The position numbers and the translations under genes were made by a program. Below the pieces are notes generated by a model. The model ran no database searches and was not told the origin of the DNA. It saw only the letters and a list, made by a program, of their open reading frames with translations. A stretch of 7,466 nucleotides of DNA from Opitutaceae bacterium (GTDB lineage Bacteria; Verrucomicrobiota; Verrucomicrobiia; Opitutales; Opitutaceae), in contig SYDD01000334.1 in NCBI GenBank assembly GCA_005786775.1, positions 1-7,466 of the forward strand, in the 5' to 3' direction. Of the stretch, positions 1 to 6,834 are shown in pieces. Position 1 is the stretch's first letter. Each line of letters opens with the position of its first letter.

Positions 1-173
1 AAGACCGTCAGGCCCTTCTCGTTGACCGGGCGTCCGAAAGTGAGGCTGCGACGGCGGGCGGGCAGGGCCACACCCGCGGCGGGCAGGGCGATCTTCGGTC
101 CCCGCGCCAGCGGCTTGGCCGGAACGTTGGCCAGACCAGGGGCGACGGGGGGACGGACGGAAAGCTTGGCCAT
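1..173 (-). CDS. Probable PilC/GspF inner-membrane protein, N-terminal fragment
   Basis: An ATG at 173 opens a frame without stops to the left edge (57 full codons, 3' end outside the window). The start lies 13 bp after the second pilB, in the same direction, without a Shine-Dalgarno sequence. The visible protein is Pro/Ala/Arg-rich (MAKLSVRPPVAPGLANVPAK at 1-20) and ends at EKGLTV (52-57), with the next codon beginning TT. In PilC/GspF proteins the first cytoplasmic domain begins with a K-x-L-x-x-FTRQL-like segment, so EKGLTV followed by Phe would fit, and pilC commonly follows pilB and pilT. The Pro/Ala-rich leader would replace the usual small N-terminal beta domain. The coding call is moderately firm; the identity rests mainly on position and this short match. 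Confidence 0.55.
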   Translation of the reverse strand, partial: MAKLSVRPPVAPGLANVPAKPLARGPKIALPAAGVALPARRRSLTFGRPVNEKGLTV

Positions 174-186
174 GACGGAACAGGGT

Positions 187-1884
187 TTAGGTGTACTTGA
201 CCACCTCTTCGAAAGTGGTGTGACCGTCGAGGATCGAACGCAATCCGTCCTCCCGGATCGTCCGCATCCCCTGTTCGATCGCCTTCTGCTTCAGCTCCAG
301 CGTGGGCGCCTTCCGCGTCACCATATCCCGCAAAGCCTCGCTCATCCGGAGCCACTCGTAGATGCCGAGCCGGCCCTTGTAGCCGGACTGGCTGCAAGTA
401 GGGCAACCCTTACCGAAGGAGAATGGCCGATCACCCACGATATCGCGCCCCACCCCGAGCTGCCCGAGCACCTCGGCGGTCGGGACATATGTCGAGCGGC
501 ACTGCTTGCAAATTCGACGGACGAGACGCTGGGCGAGCACCGCCTCGAGGCTCGCCGCGATGAGGAACGATTCCACCCCCATATCGACGAGCCGCGTCAC
601 CGCACCCGCCGCGTCGTTGGTGTGCAGCGTCGAGAGTACCAGGTGGCCCGTCAGCGAAGCCTGGATGGAGATCTGAGCCGTCTCTAGGTCCCGGATCTCA
701 CCCAACATGATTACATCCGGATCCTGCCGAAGGAACGAGCGCAGCGCCGCGGCGAAGGTCAGGCCGACTAAGGCATTCACGGGCACCTGCATGATCCCCT
801 CGATCTCGTACTCCACGGGGTCTTCGGCCGTCAGAATCTTGAGATCGACGGTATTCACCAGCCGCAGGGCGCTGTACAGGGTCGTGGTCTTGCCGGAGCC
901 GGTGGGGCCAGTGACGACGAAGATGCCGTTCGGCCGCCGCACGATCTCGTGGATCCCCTCTAGCACCTCCGGGGACATCCCCAGCTGGCCGATATCGAGC
1001 CGGACCGCCGACTGGTCTAGCACGCGGAGCACCACGCTCTCCCCGAACTGGGTCGGTAGGGTGGACACACGCAAGTCAACCTGGCGCCCGCCGATGTTGA
1101 TCTTGATACGCCCGTCCTGCGGCAGCCGCCGCTCGGCGATGTTCAGGCTGGCCAGAACCTTCACGCGAGAAACGATCGGCAAAGCCAGCTGCCGCGGCGG
1201 AGGCGCCATCTCGTACAGAGCGCCGTCGATCCGGTAGCGAATCTTAAACTCGTGCTCGAAGGGCTCGAAGTGGATGTCGCTCGCCTTATCCCGGATCGCC
1301 TGGCCGATGACGAGGTTGACGAACTTGATGATGGGCGTCTGCTCCGCCATCGACTCGAGGTCTCGCTCCGAGAGCTCCCGCGCACCCGCGTCCGCCGCCA
1401 CCTTACCCGTGCTGATCTCCTGCAGCACATCGTCGATCGTGTCCTCTTCCTCGCCGTAATGCTGCCGGATCTGCACCTCCACCTTGTCCGGATCCGCGAA
1501 GTGTAGCCGCACGCTCCGGTCGAGCGCGAAGGACAGGTCGCTCACCGCCTGCGTGTTGAAGGGATCCGCGACCAGCAGGTCGATCGTGCGCTCGTCCGCT
1601 CGCAGCGGCATCACCCCGTAGTCGCGGGCAAGCCGGCCCGTCAGCGCCGCAATCGCGTCGCCGGGGAACTGCGCCGGCAGCTCGGCCACGAAATCGTAGC
1701 CCAGCTGATCGGCGATACGCCGCAAAAAGTCGTCCTTCTCCAGCAAACCGAGGTCCACCACCACGTCGGCCAGCGGCTTGCCGGTGGCTTTATGCTCCTC
1801 ATTCAGCTCATCCAGCTGCGCGAGCGGGACGAGCCGATGCTCCTTGAGGAAATCGTAGATCGCCGGGCTGTGGGAGGCGAACAT
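187..1884 (-). CDS. PilB/GspE-type assembly ATPase, copy 2
   Basis: This is a second assembly-class secretion ATPase, 565 residues, homologous to copy 1 but clearly diverged. The N-terminal domain (about 1-143) is GspE/MshE-like but degenerate. A linker runs to about 180. The N2 domain has TPIIKFVNLVI 183-193 and ASDIHFEP 201-208. The motor has Walker A GPTGSGKT 326-333, Asp box LTAEDPVEY 351-359, the canonical LRQDPDVIMLGEIRDLET around Walker B (384-401), and His box LTGHLVLSTLHTNDA 411-425. Zinc-site cysteines are C459, C462, C494 and C497, with the same CxxC-x31-CxxC spacing as copy 1. The catalytic set is complete, so it should be active. It starts 4 bp after the pilT stop, without a Shine-Dalgarno sequence, and ends 13 bp before a probable pilC. 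It may be a second PilB, or the GspE of a type II or pseudopilus system sharing the operon; the sequence alone does not decide, so no symbol is given. Confidence 0.93.
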   Translation of the reverse strand: MFASHSPAIYDFLKEHRLVPLAQLDELNEEHKATGKPLADVVVDLGLLEKDDFLRRIADQLGYDFVAELPAQFPGDAIAALTGRLARDYGVMPLRADERTIDLLVADPFNTQAVSDLSFALDRSVRLHFADPDKVEVQIRQHYGEEEDTIDDVLQEISTGKVAADAGARELSERDLESMAEQTPIIKFVNLVIGQAIRDKASDIHFEPFEHEFKIRYRIDGALYEMAPPPRQLALPIVSRVKVLASLNIAERRLPQDGRIKINIGGRQVDLRVSTLPTQFGESVVLRVLDQSAVRLDIGQLGMSPEVLEGIHEIVRRPNGIFVVTGPTGSGKTTTLYSALRLVNTVDLKILTAEDPVEYEIEGIMQVPVNALVGLTFAAALRSFLRQDPDVIMLGEIRDLETAQISIQASLTGHLVLSTLHTNDAAGAVTRLVDMGVESFLIAASLEAVLAQRLVRRICKQCRSTYVPTAEVLGQLGVGRDIVGDRPFSFGKGCPTCSQSGYKGRLGIYEWLRMSEALRDMVTRKAPTLELKQKAIEQGMRTIREDGLRSILDGHTTFEEVVKYT

Positions 1885-1888
1885 GAGG

Positions 1889-2971
1889 TCAAAGGGTCCG
1901 GGGCCGTCCGGCGCCGGGTAAAAGCTTTTCGCGCATCAGTAATGGATCCTGCGCCAGGTCGATCGCGTCCTCCGCCCGCACCGCGCCCCGTTGGACCAGC
2001 GCGGTCAGGTGATTGTCGAGTGTGATCATGCCCAGGCTCGCCCCAGTTTGGATGTCCGACGGGATGCGGAACGCCTTATTATCGCGGATCAACGCGGCGA
2101 TCGACGTGGTGTTGATCATGATCTCGAAGGCCGGCACCCGGCCCCCGCCAACCTTGCGGCACAACACTTGGGAGACCACCGCCACCAGCGAAGAGGAAAG
2201 TTGGGTCCGGATCAGCTCCTTCGTCTGCGCGGGAAACGCGTCCACAATGCGATCAATCGTCTTCGCCGCGCTGTTGGTATGCAGGGTGCCCAGCACGAGG
2301 TGGCCCGTCTCGGCCGCGGTGATCGCGGCCTCGATCGTCTCGAGATCCCGCATCTCGCCGACCAAAATCACATCGGGATCCTGACGCAGCCCGCGGCGAA
2401 TCGCCTCCGCGAAGCCAGGCACATCGGTGTGTACCTCCCGCTGGGTCACTAGGCAGCGCTTGTGCGGATGATAAAACTCAATCGGGTCCTCGATGGTGAT
2501 GATGTGGCCGTCGCGCTGCTCGTTGATGTAATTGATCATCGCCGCCTGCGTCGTCGACTTGCCCGAGCCCGTTGGCCCGGTCACCAGAATCAGCCCCCTC
2601 GTGCGGTGGAGTAGCTCCCGCACCTTGTCCGGCAAACCGACCTCGCGCAGCGAGAGCAGCCGGTTGGGAATCTGCCGCAGGACGAGGCCGCAATTGCCCT
2701 TGGCGCGGAAGGCGGAGACGCGGAAGCGGGCATGCTCGCCGAACGCCACCCCAAAGTCCGCGCCACCCTCGCGCCGCACCGAGCCCACCTGTGCCTCCGG
2801 GGTGATTGCCTGCATCAGGCGCTCGGTGTCCGCCGGGGTCAGCGCCGGGCCGTCGATCGGCGTCATCGCGCCGTGGACCCGGAGCACCGGCGGCTGGCCG
2901 ACGCTGAGGTGCAGGTCGGACGCGCCCTGCTCTACCATCAGCTCCAGCAGATCGTTGATCTCGTACTTCAT
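1889..2971 (-). CDS. pilT: PilT twitching-motility retraction ATPase
   Basis: PilT is a hexameric ATPase that drives type IV pilus depolymerisation and retraction. The protein has 360 residues, close to the usual 340-370. The N-terminal PAS-like domain opens with the typical MKYEINDLLELMVEQGASDL. Walker A GPTGSGKST is at 132-140, Asp box ITIEDPIEF 158-166, Walker B DVILVGEMRDLET 200-212, and His box ETGHLVLGTLHTNSA 221-235. The PilT-specific segment SAAKTIDRIVDAFP is at 233-246, IAALIRDNK (AIRNLIR-like helix) at 291-299, and QTGASLGMITLD near 308-319. There is no tetracysteine zinc site, as expected for PilT. I chose the ATG at 2971, which gives the family N-terminus and leaves 13 bp after the pilB stop. 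An ATG at 3025 would overlap pilB and add 18 residues with no family resemblance. No Shine-Dalgarno sequence precedes the start. The second pilB begins 4 bp after the stop. Confidence 0.95.
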   Translation of the reverse strand: MKYEINDLLELMVEQGASDLHLSVGQPPVLRVHGAMTPIDGPALTPADTERLMQAITPEAQVGSVRREGGADFGVAFGEHARFRVSAFRAKGNCGLVLRQIPNRLLSLREVGLPDKVRELLHRTRGLILVTGPTGSGKSTTQAAMINYINEQRDGHIITIEDPIEFYHPHKRCLVTQREVHTDVPGFAEAIRRGLRQDPDVILVGEMRDLETIEAAITAAETGHLVLGTLHTNSAAKTIDRIVDAFPAQTKELIRTQLSSSLVAVVSQVLCRKVGGGRVPAFEIMINTTSIAALIRDNKAFRIPSDIQTGASLGMITLDNHLTALVQRGAVRAEDAIDLAQDPLLMREKLLPGAGRPRTL

Positions 2972-2984
2972 GGCGGGATCAGGC

Positions 2985-4754
2985 TCAGGTGGAGTCGCCG
3001 ACGGTGATGGACACGACCTCTTCAATCGTGGTGAGCCCCCCGGTCACCTTGCGCGCGCCATCCTCGCGCATTGTCCGCATTCCCAATGCCCGCGCCCGCT
3101 CGCGTAGGCGCTGCGTCCCGACGTTCGCGTAAATCATTTTCTGCAGCTCGTCGTTGACGACTAGGATCTCAAAGATACCCATCCGCCCGCGGTAGCCGGT
3201 GGCATTGCACTGCCCGCAGCCCTCCCCCTGAGCAAAGGTCGCGTGCTCCGCCTGTGCCGGACTGATGTTCAGCGCCCGCAGCTCCCGCGCGTCCGGGGTC
3301 ACCGCGCGCTTGCAGTGCCGACAGATCTTGCGGACCAAGCGCTGGGCCATCACCGCCCGCAGCGAGGTCGAGACAAGAAACGGTTTCACCCCAATGTCGA
3401 TCAGGCGGGTGACCGCCCCCGGCGCATCGTTCGTGTGCAGGGTCGAAAACACCATGTGCCCCGTCAGGGAAGCATTGATCGCGATCTCCGCCGTCTCGAG
3501 GTCGCGGATCTCACCCACCATTACCACGTTCGGCGCCTGCCGGAGCATCGCCCGCAAGGCCGCCGCGAAAGTCATCCCTACATCGTGCCGCACCGGGACT
3601 TGGTTGATCCCGTTCAGTTGGTACTCCACCGGATCCTCCACCGTGATGATCTTCCGGTCCGGCTTGTTGATGTAATGGAGGCAGCCGTAGAGCGTCGTCG
3701 TTTTGCCGGAACCAGTCGGGCCCGTCACCAATAGGATACCGTCGGGCAGCGCAATCAGCCGCTCAAAGGTGGCGGCGTCGTCGCTGAAAAACCCCAACTC
3801 GGGCAGCCCGAGAGTGAGGCCCTCCTTGTCTAGGATACGCATCACAATACTCTCGCCATGCACGGTCGGGAGCGAGGATACCCGCAGGTCGAGCTGCTTC
3901 CCCCCCACCCCGATCTGGATGCGTCCGTCCTGCGGGATGCGCTTCTCGGCGATGCTGATATTCGCCATGATCTTCAGGCGCGAGAGGATCGACATCTGGA
4001 GCCGCTTCGGCGGGTTCTCCACTTCGATCAGCACGCCGTCGACGCGATAGCGAACCCGGAAACGCTTCTCCAGCGGCTCCACGTGGATATCCGACGCGCG
4101 GCGCTGGATCGCCTCCAAGATCAGCTGGTACACCAGCTTGATGATCGGGGCGTCGGCCTCCGTCGCATCGGCGGCGGGCGCCGTTTCACCCTCCGGCGCC
4201 ACGGCCGCGTCTTCCTCGTTCTCCGCCAGCTGGTTCAGCAGGTCGTCGATCGAGCTCGCGTCCTTGCCGTAGAACCGGTCGATCGCGGCGACGATGTCCT
4301 CCGGTGTCGCTACCACGCAGTCGACCGGCAGCTTCACTAGGTACCCAAGGGCATCGATGCCGTCGGTGTCGAGCGGGTCGGCGATCGCCACCCGCAACCG
4401 GTTATTCTCCTTCGCCAGCGGCAACAACCGGTGGCGGGAAGCCACGGCGCGCGGCACCAGCTCGAGCACTTCCGCTGTAACGCGCAGGTTCGCAAGATCC
4501 GGCGCCATCGGCAGGCCGAACTCCGCCGCCAGCAACTCGGCGACCTGCCGCGAGGTGAGCACCCCTTGGCGCTGCAAAACCTCCAGCACGCGCGCCGGGG
4601 CACCGAAGGCATCTGGAGCCGCCGCCACACCGGCCAGCAGCGCCCGCGCCGCCGCCACCTGCGCTGGCTGCAACGCCCCGCGCTCCAGCGCCAGATCGAC
4701 GATGAAATCATCGGCCGCAGCCGCAGCGGGGGAACCCGGAGAGGAGGGAGGCAT
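2985..4754 (-). CDS. pilB: PilB/GspE-type assembly ATPase, copy 1
   Basis: This is a hexameric cytoplasmic ATPase that powers pilin (or pseudopilin) polymerisation at the inner membrane. The protein is 589 residues from the ATG at 4754; a TTG at 4763 would add three. A diverged GspE/MshE N-terminal domain occupies about 14-163, and an acidic Ala-rich linker about 164-201. The N2 domain starts at APIIKLVYQLI (202-212) with ASDIHVEP 220-227. The motor follows: Walker A GPTGSGKT 345-352, Asp box ITVEDPVEY 370-378, Walker B VVMVGEIRDLET 410-421, His box LTGHMVFSTLHTNDA 430-444. A tetracysteine zinc site has C478, C481, C513 and C516 (CxxC-x31-CxxC). These features mark the assembly class rather than PilT. 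The segment before Walker B reads RQAPN instead of RQDPD. No Shine-Dalgarno sequence is seen. Rho lies 28 bp upstream and pilT 13 bp downstream. The type II secretion gene gspE is the main alternative; the neighbouring pilT favours a pilus. Confidence 0.93.
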   Translation of the reverse strand: MPPSSPGSPAAAAADDFIVDLALERGALQPAQVAAARALLAGVAAAPDAFGAPARVLEVLQRQGVLTSRQVAELLAAEFGLPMAPDLANLRVTAEVLELVPRAVASRHRLLPLAKENNRLRVAIADPLDTDGIDALGYLVKLPVDCVVATPEDIVAAIDRFYGKDASSIDDLLNQLAENEEDAAVAPEGETAPAADATEADAPIIKLVYQLILEAIQRRASDIHVEPLEKRFRVRYRVDGVLIEVENPPKRLQMSILSRLKIMANISIAEKRIPQDGRIQIGVGGKQLDLRVSSLPTVHGESIVMRILDKEGLTLGLPELGFFSDDAATFERLIALPDGILLVTGPTGSGKTTTLYGCLHYINKPDRKIITVEDPVEYQLNGINQVPVRHDVGMTFAAALRAMLRQAPNVVMVGEIRDLETAEIAINASLTGHMVFSTLHTNDAPGAVTRLIDIGVKPFLVSTSLRAVMAQRLVRKICRHCKRAVTPDARELRALNISPAQAEHATFAQGEGCGQCNATGYRGRMGIFEILVVNDELQKMIYANVGTQRLRERARALGMRTMREDGARKVTGGLTTIEEVVSITVGDST

Positions 4755-4782
4755 GGGGGACAAAGAGTCGCTCGACGGAGAA

Positions 4783-6774
4783 TTACTTCGGCGCGAGGCT
4801 CAGCAGGAACTCGGCGTTGGATTTGGTCTTCCGCAGCCGCGTAATGAGCATCTCCATCGACTCGATGGGCCCTAGACCCTGCATCGCCCGGCGCAACCCG
4901 TAGATGCGCTGCAACTCCTCCGGATGGTAGATCAGCTCCTCTTTACGGGTGCCGGAGCGGTCGATGTTGATCGCCGGGAAGATCCGGCGCTCCACGAGGC
5001 CGCGATCGAGGTGCAATTCGGAATTACCCGTGCCCTTAAACTCCTCGAAGATGATCTCATCCATCCGCGACCCGGTGTCGATCAGCGCGCTCGCAATGAT
5101 CGTCAGGCTCCCGCCGCCCTCGATGTTGCGCGCCGAACCGAAGAACCGCTTCGGCTTCTGCAGGGCGTTCGACTCGAGCCCACCGGACATCGTCTTGCCC
5201 CCGCTGCCCGTCAGGGCGTTGTAAGCCCGCGCCAACCGCGTGATCGAATCCAGCAGGATCACGACGTGTTCGCCCAACTCGACGCGCCGGCGGCAGATCT
5301 CGATCACCATTTCCGCGCAATGCACGTGGCTCTCTGGGGTCTCGTCAAAAGTCGACGATACCACCTCCCCGCGCGTGTGCCGGCGGAAATCTGTGACCTC
5401 CTCGGGCCGCTCGTCGATCAACAGCAAAATGAGCTTCACGTCCGGGCTGTTGGCCGAGATCGAGTTGGCGATGTTCTGCAGCAAGATGGTCTTGCCCGTC
5501 CGCGGCGGCGCCACGATCAAGCCGCGCTGGCCAAAGCCAATCGGCGTCAGGATGTCCACCGCCCGCATCGACACGTCTTTTACTACCTCCGGATCCTCCA
5601 GCAAAATGCGCTTGAGGGGATAATAGGGCACCAATTCCTCGAACGGCGTGATCGCCGCGACGTCCGCGGGCGCCATCCCCATCACCCGGTCTACCCGGAT
5701 CGCGGACGGGCACCGTTCGCCCTCCCTCGGCGCCTGCGCGCTCACTTCGACCCGATGGCCCCGCTTCAGGCCCCACCGTCGCACCAGCGACTCGGGCAGG
5801 TAGGTATTCTCCGGAAATAGCCGGTAATTGACGTGCCCGTGCACGATAAACCAGCCCCGGTCGTTCTGGTCCAGGTGTCCCACGTCCCGCAGGCTCCGGC
5901 CCGCGGAAGCCGCGTGGCGAAAGAACTCCGCCAACAGCTGTCGCCGCCCCGGAGAGCCCTCGACAACGACCCCCGCCTGGCGCAGACGCTGGGCCAGCTC
6001 GTGCGCGCTCAGCGCGTACAACTCCGCCAACGCCACCGGCTCCCCACCAGACGCGTCCAATTGCGCCGCCTCGGCATCCAAGGCCGCCACGTCCGCGAAG
6101 CGCGCCGGATTGGGCAGGTCGCCAAAAGACTGCGGCGCGCTTGGCGGTGGCATCTGCGGCGGAAACTGCTCCCGCCCACCACCGTGGCCGTGCCCCCCGC
6201 CGTGCCCGCCACCCGGCTGCCACGGTCCGCCGTGGCGCCCGCGCTTGCGCTTGCCGTGCTTCCAAAAGCCCCGGTCGCCGCGATCAAAATTACCTCCTTG
6301 CTCGCCGCCGCTCGCAAAGCCTCCTCCACCCTGCTGCCCACCCTCGGCGGGACCCCCGTCACCCGTCCCACGTTCCGACGCGACCTCGGAACCGGGCTTG
6401 GCATGACCTTCCATCCGCTCCGCTCCCCCTGCCTGCTCGGCTCCCTCGGAGCGCAAGGGCGGCTCTGACCGCTCGGGGTGTTCGTTTGGTTGCGGCGCGG
6501 CGGGCGCCGGCGTCTTCTGAAACGAGACGGAGGCCTGGACGGGCCGAGATGTCTCCGCGGCCCCCGGTGTCGCGGCCGTGGAGCCCTCCTCAGCCGCCCC
6601 CGCGCGCGGGCCCCGGCGCGTCCGTCCGCGGCCCGCGGGCTTGGCGGGCGTTTCCGCGGCCGGCGCCGCCCCGGCCCGACCACGCGAACGCGTCAAACGG
6701 GACTTTTTCTTGCCCTCGCCGGCAGCGGCGCGGGCGGAGGACGGCGAGGCGTCATCAGCGGAAGGCGGGAACAT
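4783..6774 (-). CDS. rho: Transcription termination factor Rho with long disordered N-terminus
   Basis: Rho is a hexameric RNA-dependent helicase that loads on nascent RNA and dissociates RNA polymerase. The protein has 663 residues against 419 in E. coli. Residues 1-245 are low-complexity. A Rho N-terminal helical domain follows at about 246-290, then a cold-shock-like RNA-binding domain at about 295-365. The RecA-type motor starts near 375: P-loop APPRTGKT 422-429, IDERPEEV 453-460 with the probable catalytic Glu455, Walker B VVILLDS 504-510 (Asp509), Q-loop region SGGLESNALQKPKRFFGSAR near 530-549, R-loop GTGNSELHL 581-589, and arginine-finger region SGTRKEE 607-613. The motor is canonical and looks active. 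The RNP1-like segment of the cold-shock domain is diverged (NDRGWFIVHGH 304-314). The start is the first ATG after coaE, without a Shine-Dalgarno sequence. An internal ATG at codon 121 is an alternative start. The gene ends 28 bp before the first pilus ATPase. Confidence 0.97.
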   Translation of the reverse strand: MFPPSADDASPSSARAAAGEGKKKSRLTRSRGRAGAAPAAETPAKPAGRGRTRRGPRAGAAEEGSTAATPGAAETSRPVQASVSFQKTPAPAAPQPNEHPERSEPPLRSEGAEQAGGAERMEGHAKPGSEVASERGTGDGGPAEGGQQGGGGFASGGEQGGNFDRGDRGFWKHGKRKRGRHGGPWQPGGGHGGGHGHGGGREQFPPQMPPPSAPQSFGDLPNPARFADVAALDAEAAQLDASGGEPVALAELYALSAHELAQRLRQAGVVVEGSPGRRQLLAEFFRHAASAGRSLRDVGHLDQNDRGWFIVHGHVNYRLFPENTYLPESLVRRWGLKRGHRVEVSAQAPREGERCPSAIRVDRVMGMAPADVAAITPFEELVPYYPLKRILLEDPEVVKDVSMRAVDILTPIGFGQRGLIVAPPRTGKTILLQNIANSISANSPDVKLILLLIDERPEEVTDFRRHTRGEVVSSTFDETPESHVHCAEMVIEICRRRVELGEHVVILLDSITRLARAYNALTGSGGKTMSGGLESNALQKPKRFFGSARNIEGGGSLTIIASALIDTGSRMDEIIFEEFKGTGNSELHLDRGLVERRIFPAINIDRSGTRKEELIYHPEELQRIYGLRRAMQGLGPIESMEMLITRLRKTKSNAEFLLSLAPK
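6175..6360 (-). repeat. Gly/His low-complexity coding tract in rho
   Basis: This encodes Rho residues 139-200, made of irregular Gly runs broken by Gln, Glu, Arg, Phe, Trp and His. The DNA is correspondingly imperfectly repetitive (cc/gcc/cac-rich on the plus strand near 6175-6240). The repeats are not exact at the DNA level, so length change by slippage is possible but not shown. Confidence 0.6.
6412..6429 (-). promoter_or_regulatory. Shine-Dalgarno-like motif and internal ATG in rho
   Basis: Rho codon 121 is an ATG (6412-6414) preceded on the minus strand by GGGGGAG at 6423-6429, 8 nt upstream, and by GGAG at 6418-6421, 3 nt upstream. It is the only start-like codon I noticed here with a convincing purine-rich ribosome-binding motif. 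Initiation there would give a 543-residue Rho lacking the basic block. The motif may be chance in GC-rich coding DNA. Confidence 0.2.
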
Positions 6775-6834
6775 GTGGGAGAAAGGGAGGCCGTCGGACC
6801 GCGAAGCGTCAGACGTAGGGGGGAGCGGTAAGTT
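6775..6834 (-). other. coaE-rho intergenic gap
   Basis: This is 60 bp between the coaE stop and the rho start. Read on the minus strand, it ends in a pyrimidine run (cctccctttctcccac) directly before the rho ATG and contains no Shine-Dalgarno sequence. A short imperfect stem (gacgc-ttc-gcg-gtc, about 6802-6815) is too weak to call a terminator and has no T-run. I cannot identify a sigma70-type promoter. Known rho genes in other bacteria are autoregulated through their leaders, but nothing here is long enough to show that. Confidence 0.6.

Larger units (their letters stand above)
6040..6774 (-). other. Region encoding the intrinsically disordered N-terminal extension of Rho
   Basis: This covers rho codons 1-245. 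Three compositional blocks can be seen. Residues 1-60 are basic and Ala/Arg/Lys-rich (GKKKSRLTRSRGR, RGRTRRGPR). Residues 61-138 are Pro/Glu/Ser-rich and mixed in charge. Residues 139-200 are Gly-rich with RGDRG, GKRKRGRHGG and the His/Gly tract GGGHGGGHGHGGGRE, followed by a Pro-rich linker (PPQMPPPSAPQ). The E. coli protein has no counterpart. In other phyla, insertions or extensions of this kind in Rho add RNA affinity or drive condensate formation; that role is inferred here from composition only. Confidence 0.85.

Noticed and set aside
22..687. 221-codon plus-strand open frame over the pilC/pilB junction
   Set aside because: It is antisense to the conserved C-terminus of PilB copy 2, shows no domain, and has skewed composition.
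2972..3025. Longer pilT start overlapping the end of pilB
   Set aside because: The extra 18 residues are Pro/Ser-rich and unlike any PilT N-terminus, while the ATG at 2971 gives the typical family start.
187..4754. Similar DNA segments in the two pilB copies as possible repeats or a recombination site
   Set aside because: The similarity follows conserved protein motifs (Walker A, His box) and is broken at synonymous sites; it reflects paralogy and not a mobile or repeat element.
4924..5820. 298-codon open frame on the plus strand
   Set aside because: It lies wholly antisense to the conserved Rho motor and has no recognisable domain; long antisense frames are expected in GC-rich coding DNA.
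5345..6265. 306-codon minus-strand open frame in another phase inside rho
   Set aside because: It is a shifted shadow of rho with Arg/Gly/Ala-biased composition and no family features; the rho frame is continuous through it, so no frameshift is implied.
6800..6818. Possible hairpin between coaE and rho
   Set aside because: The stem is short and bulged with no T-run on the minus strand; it does not support an intrinsic terminator or riboswitch.
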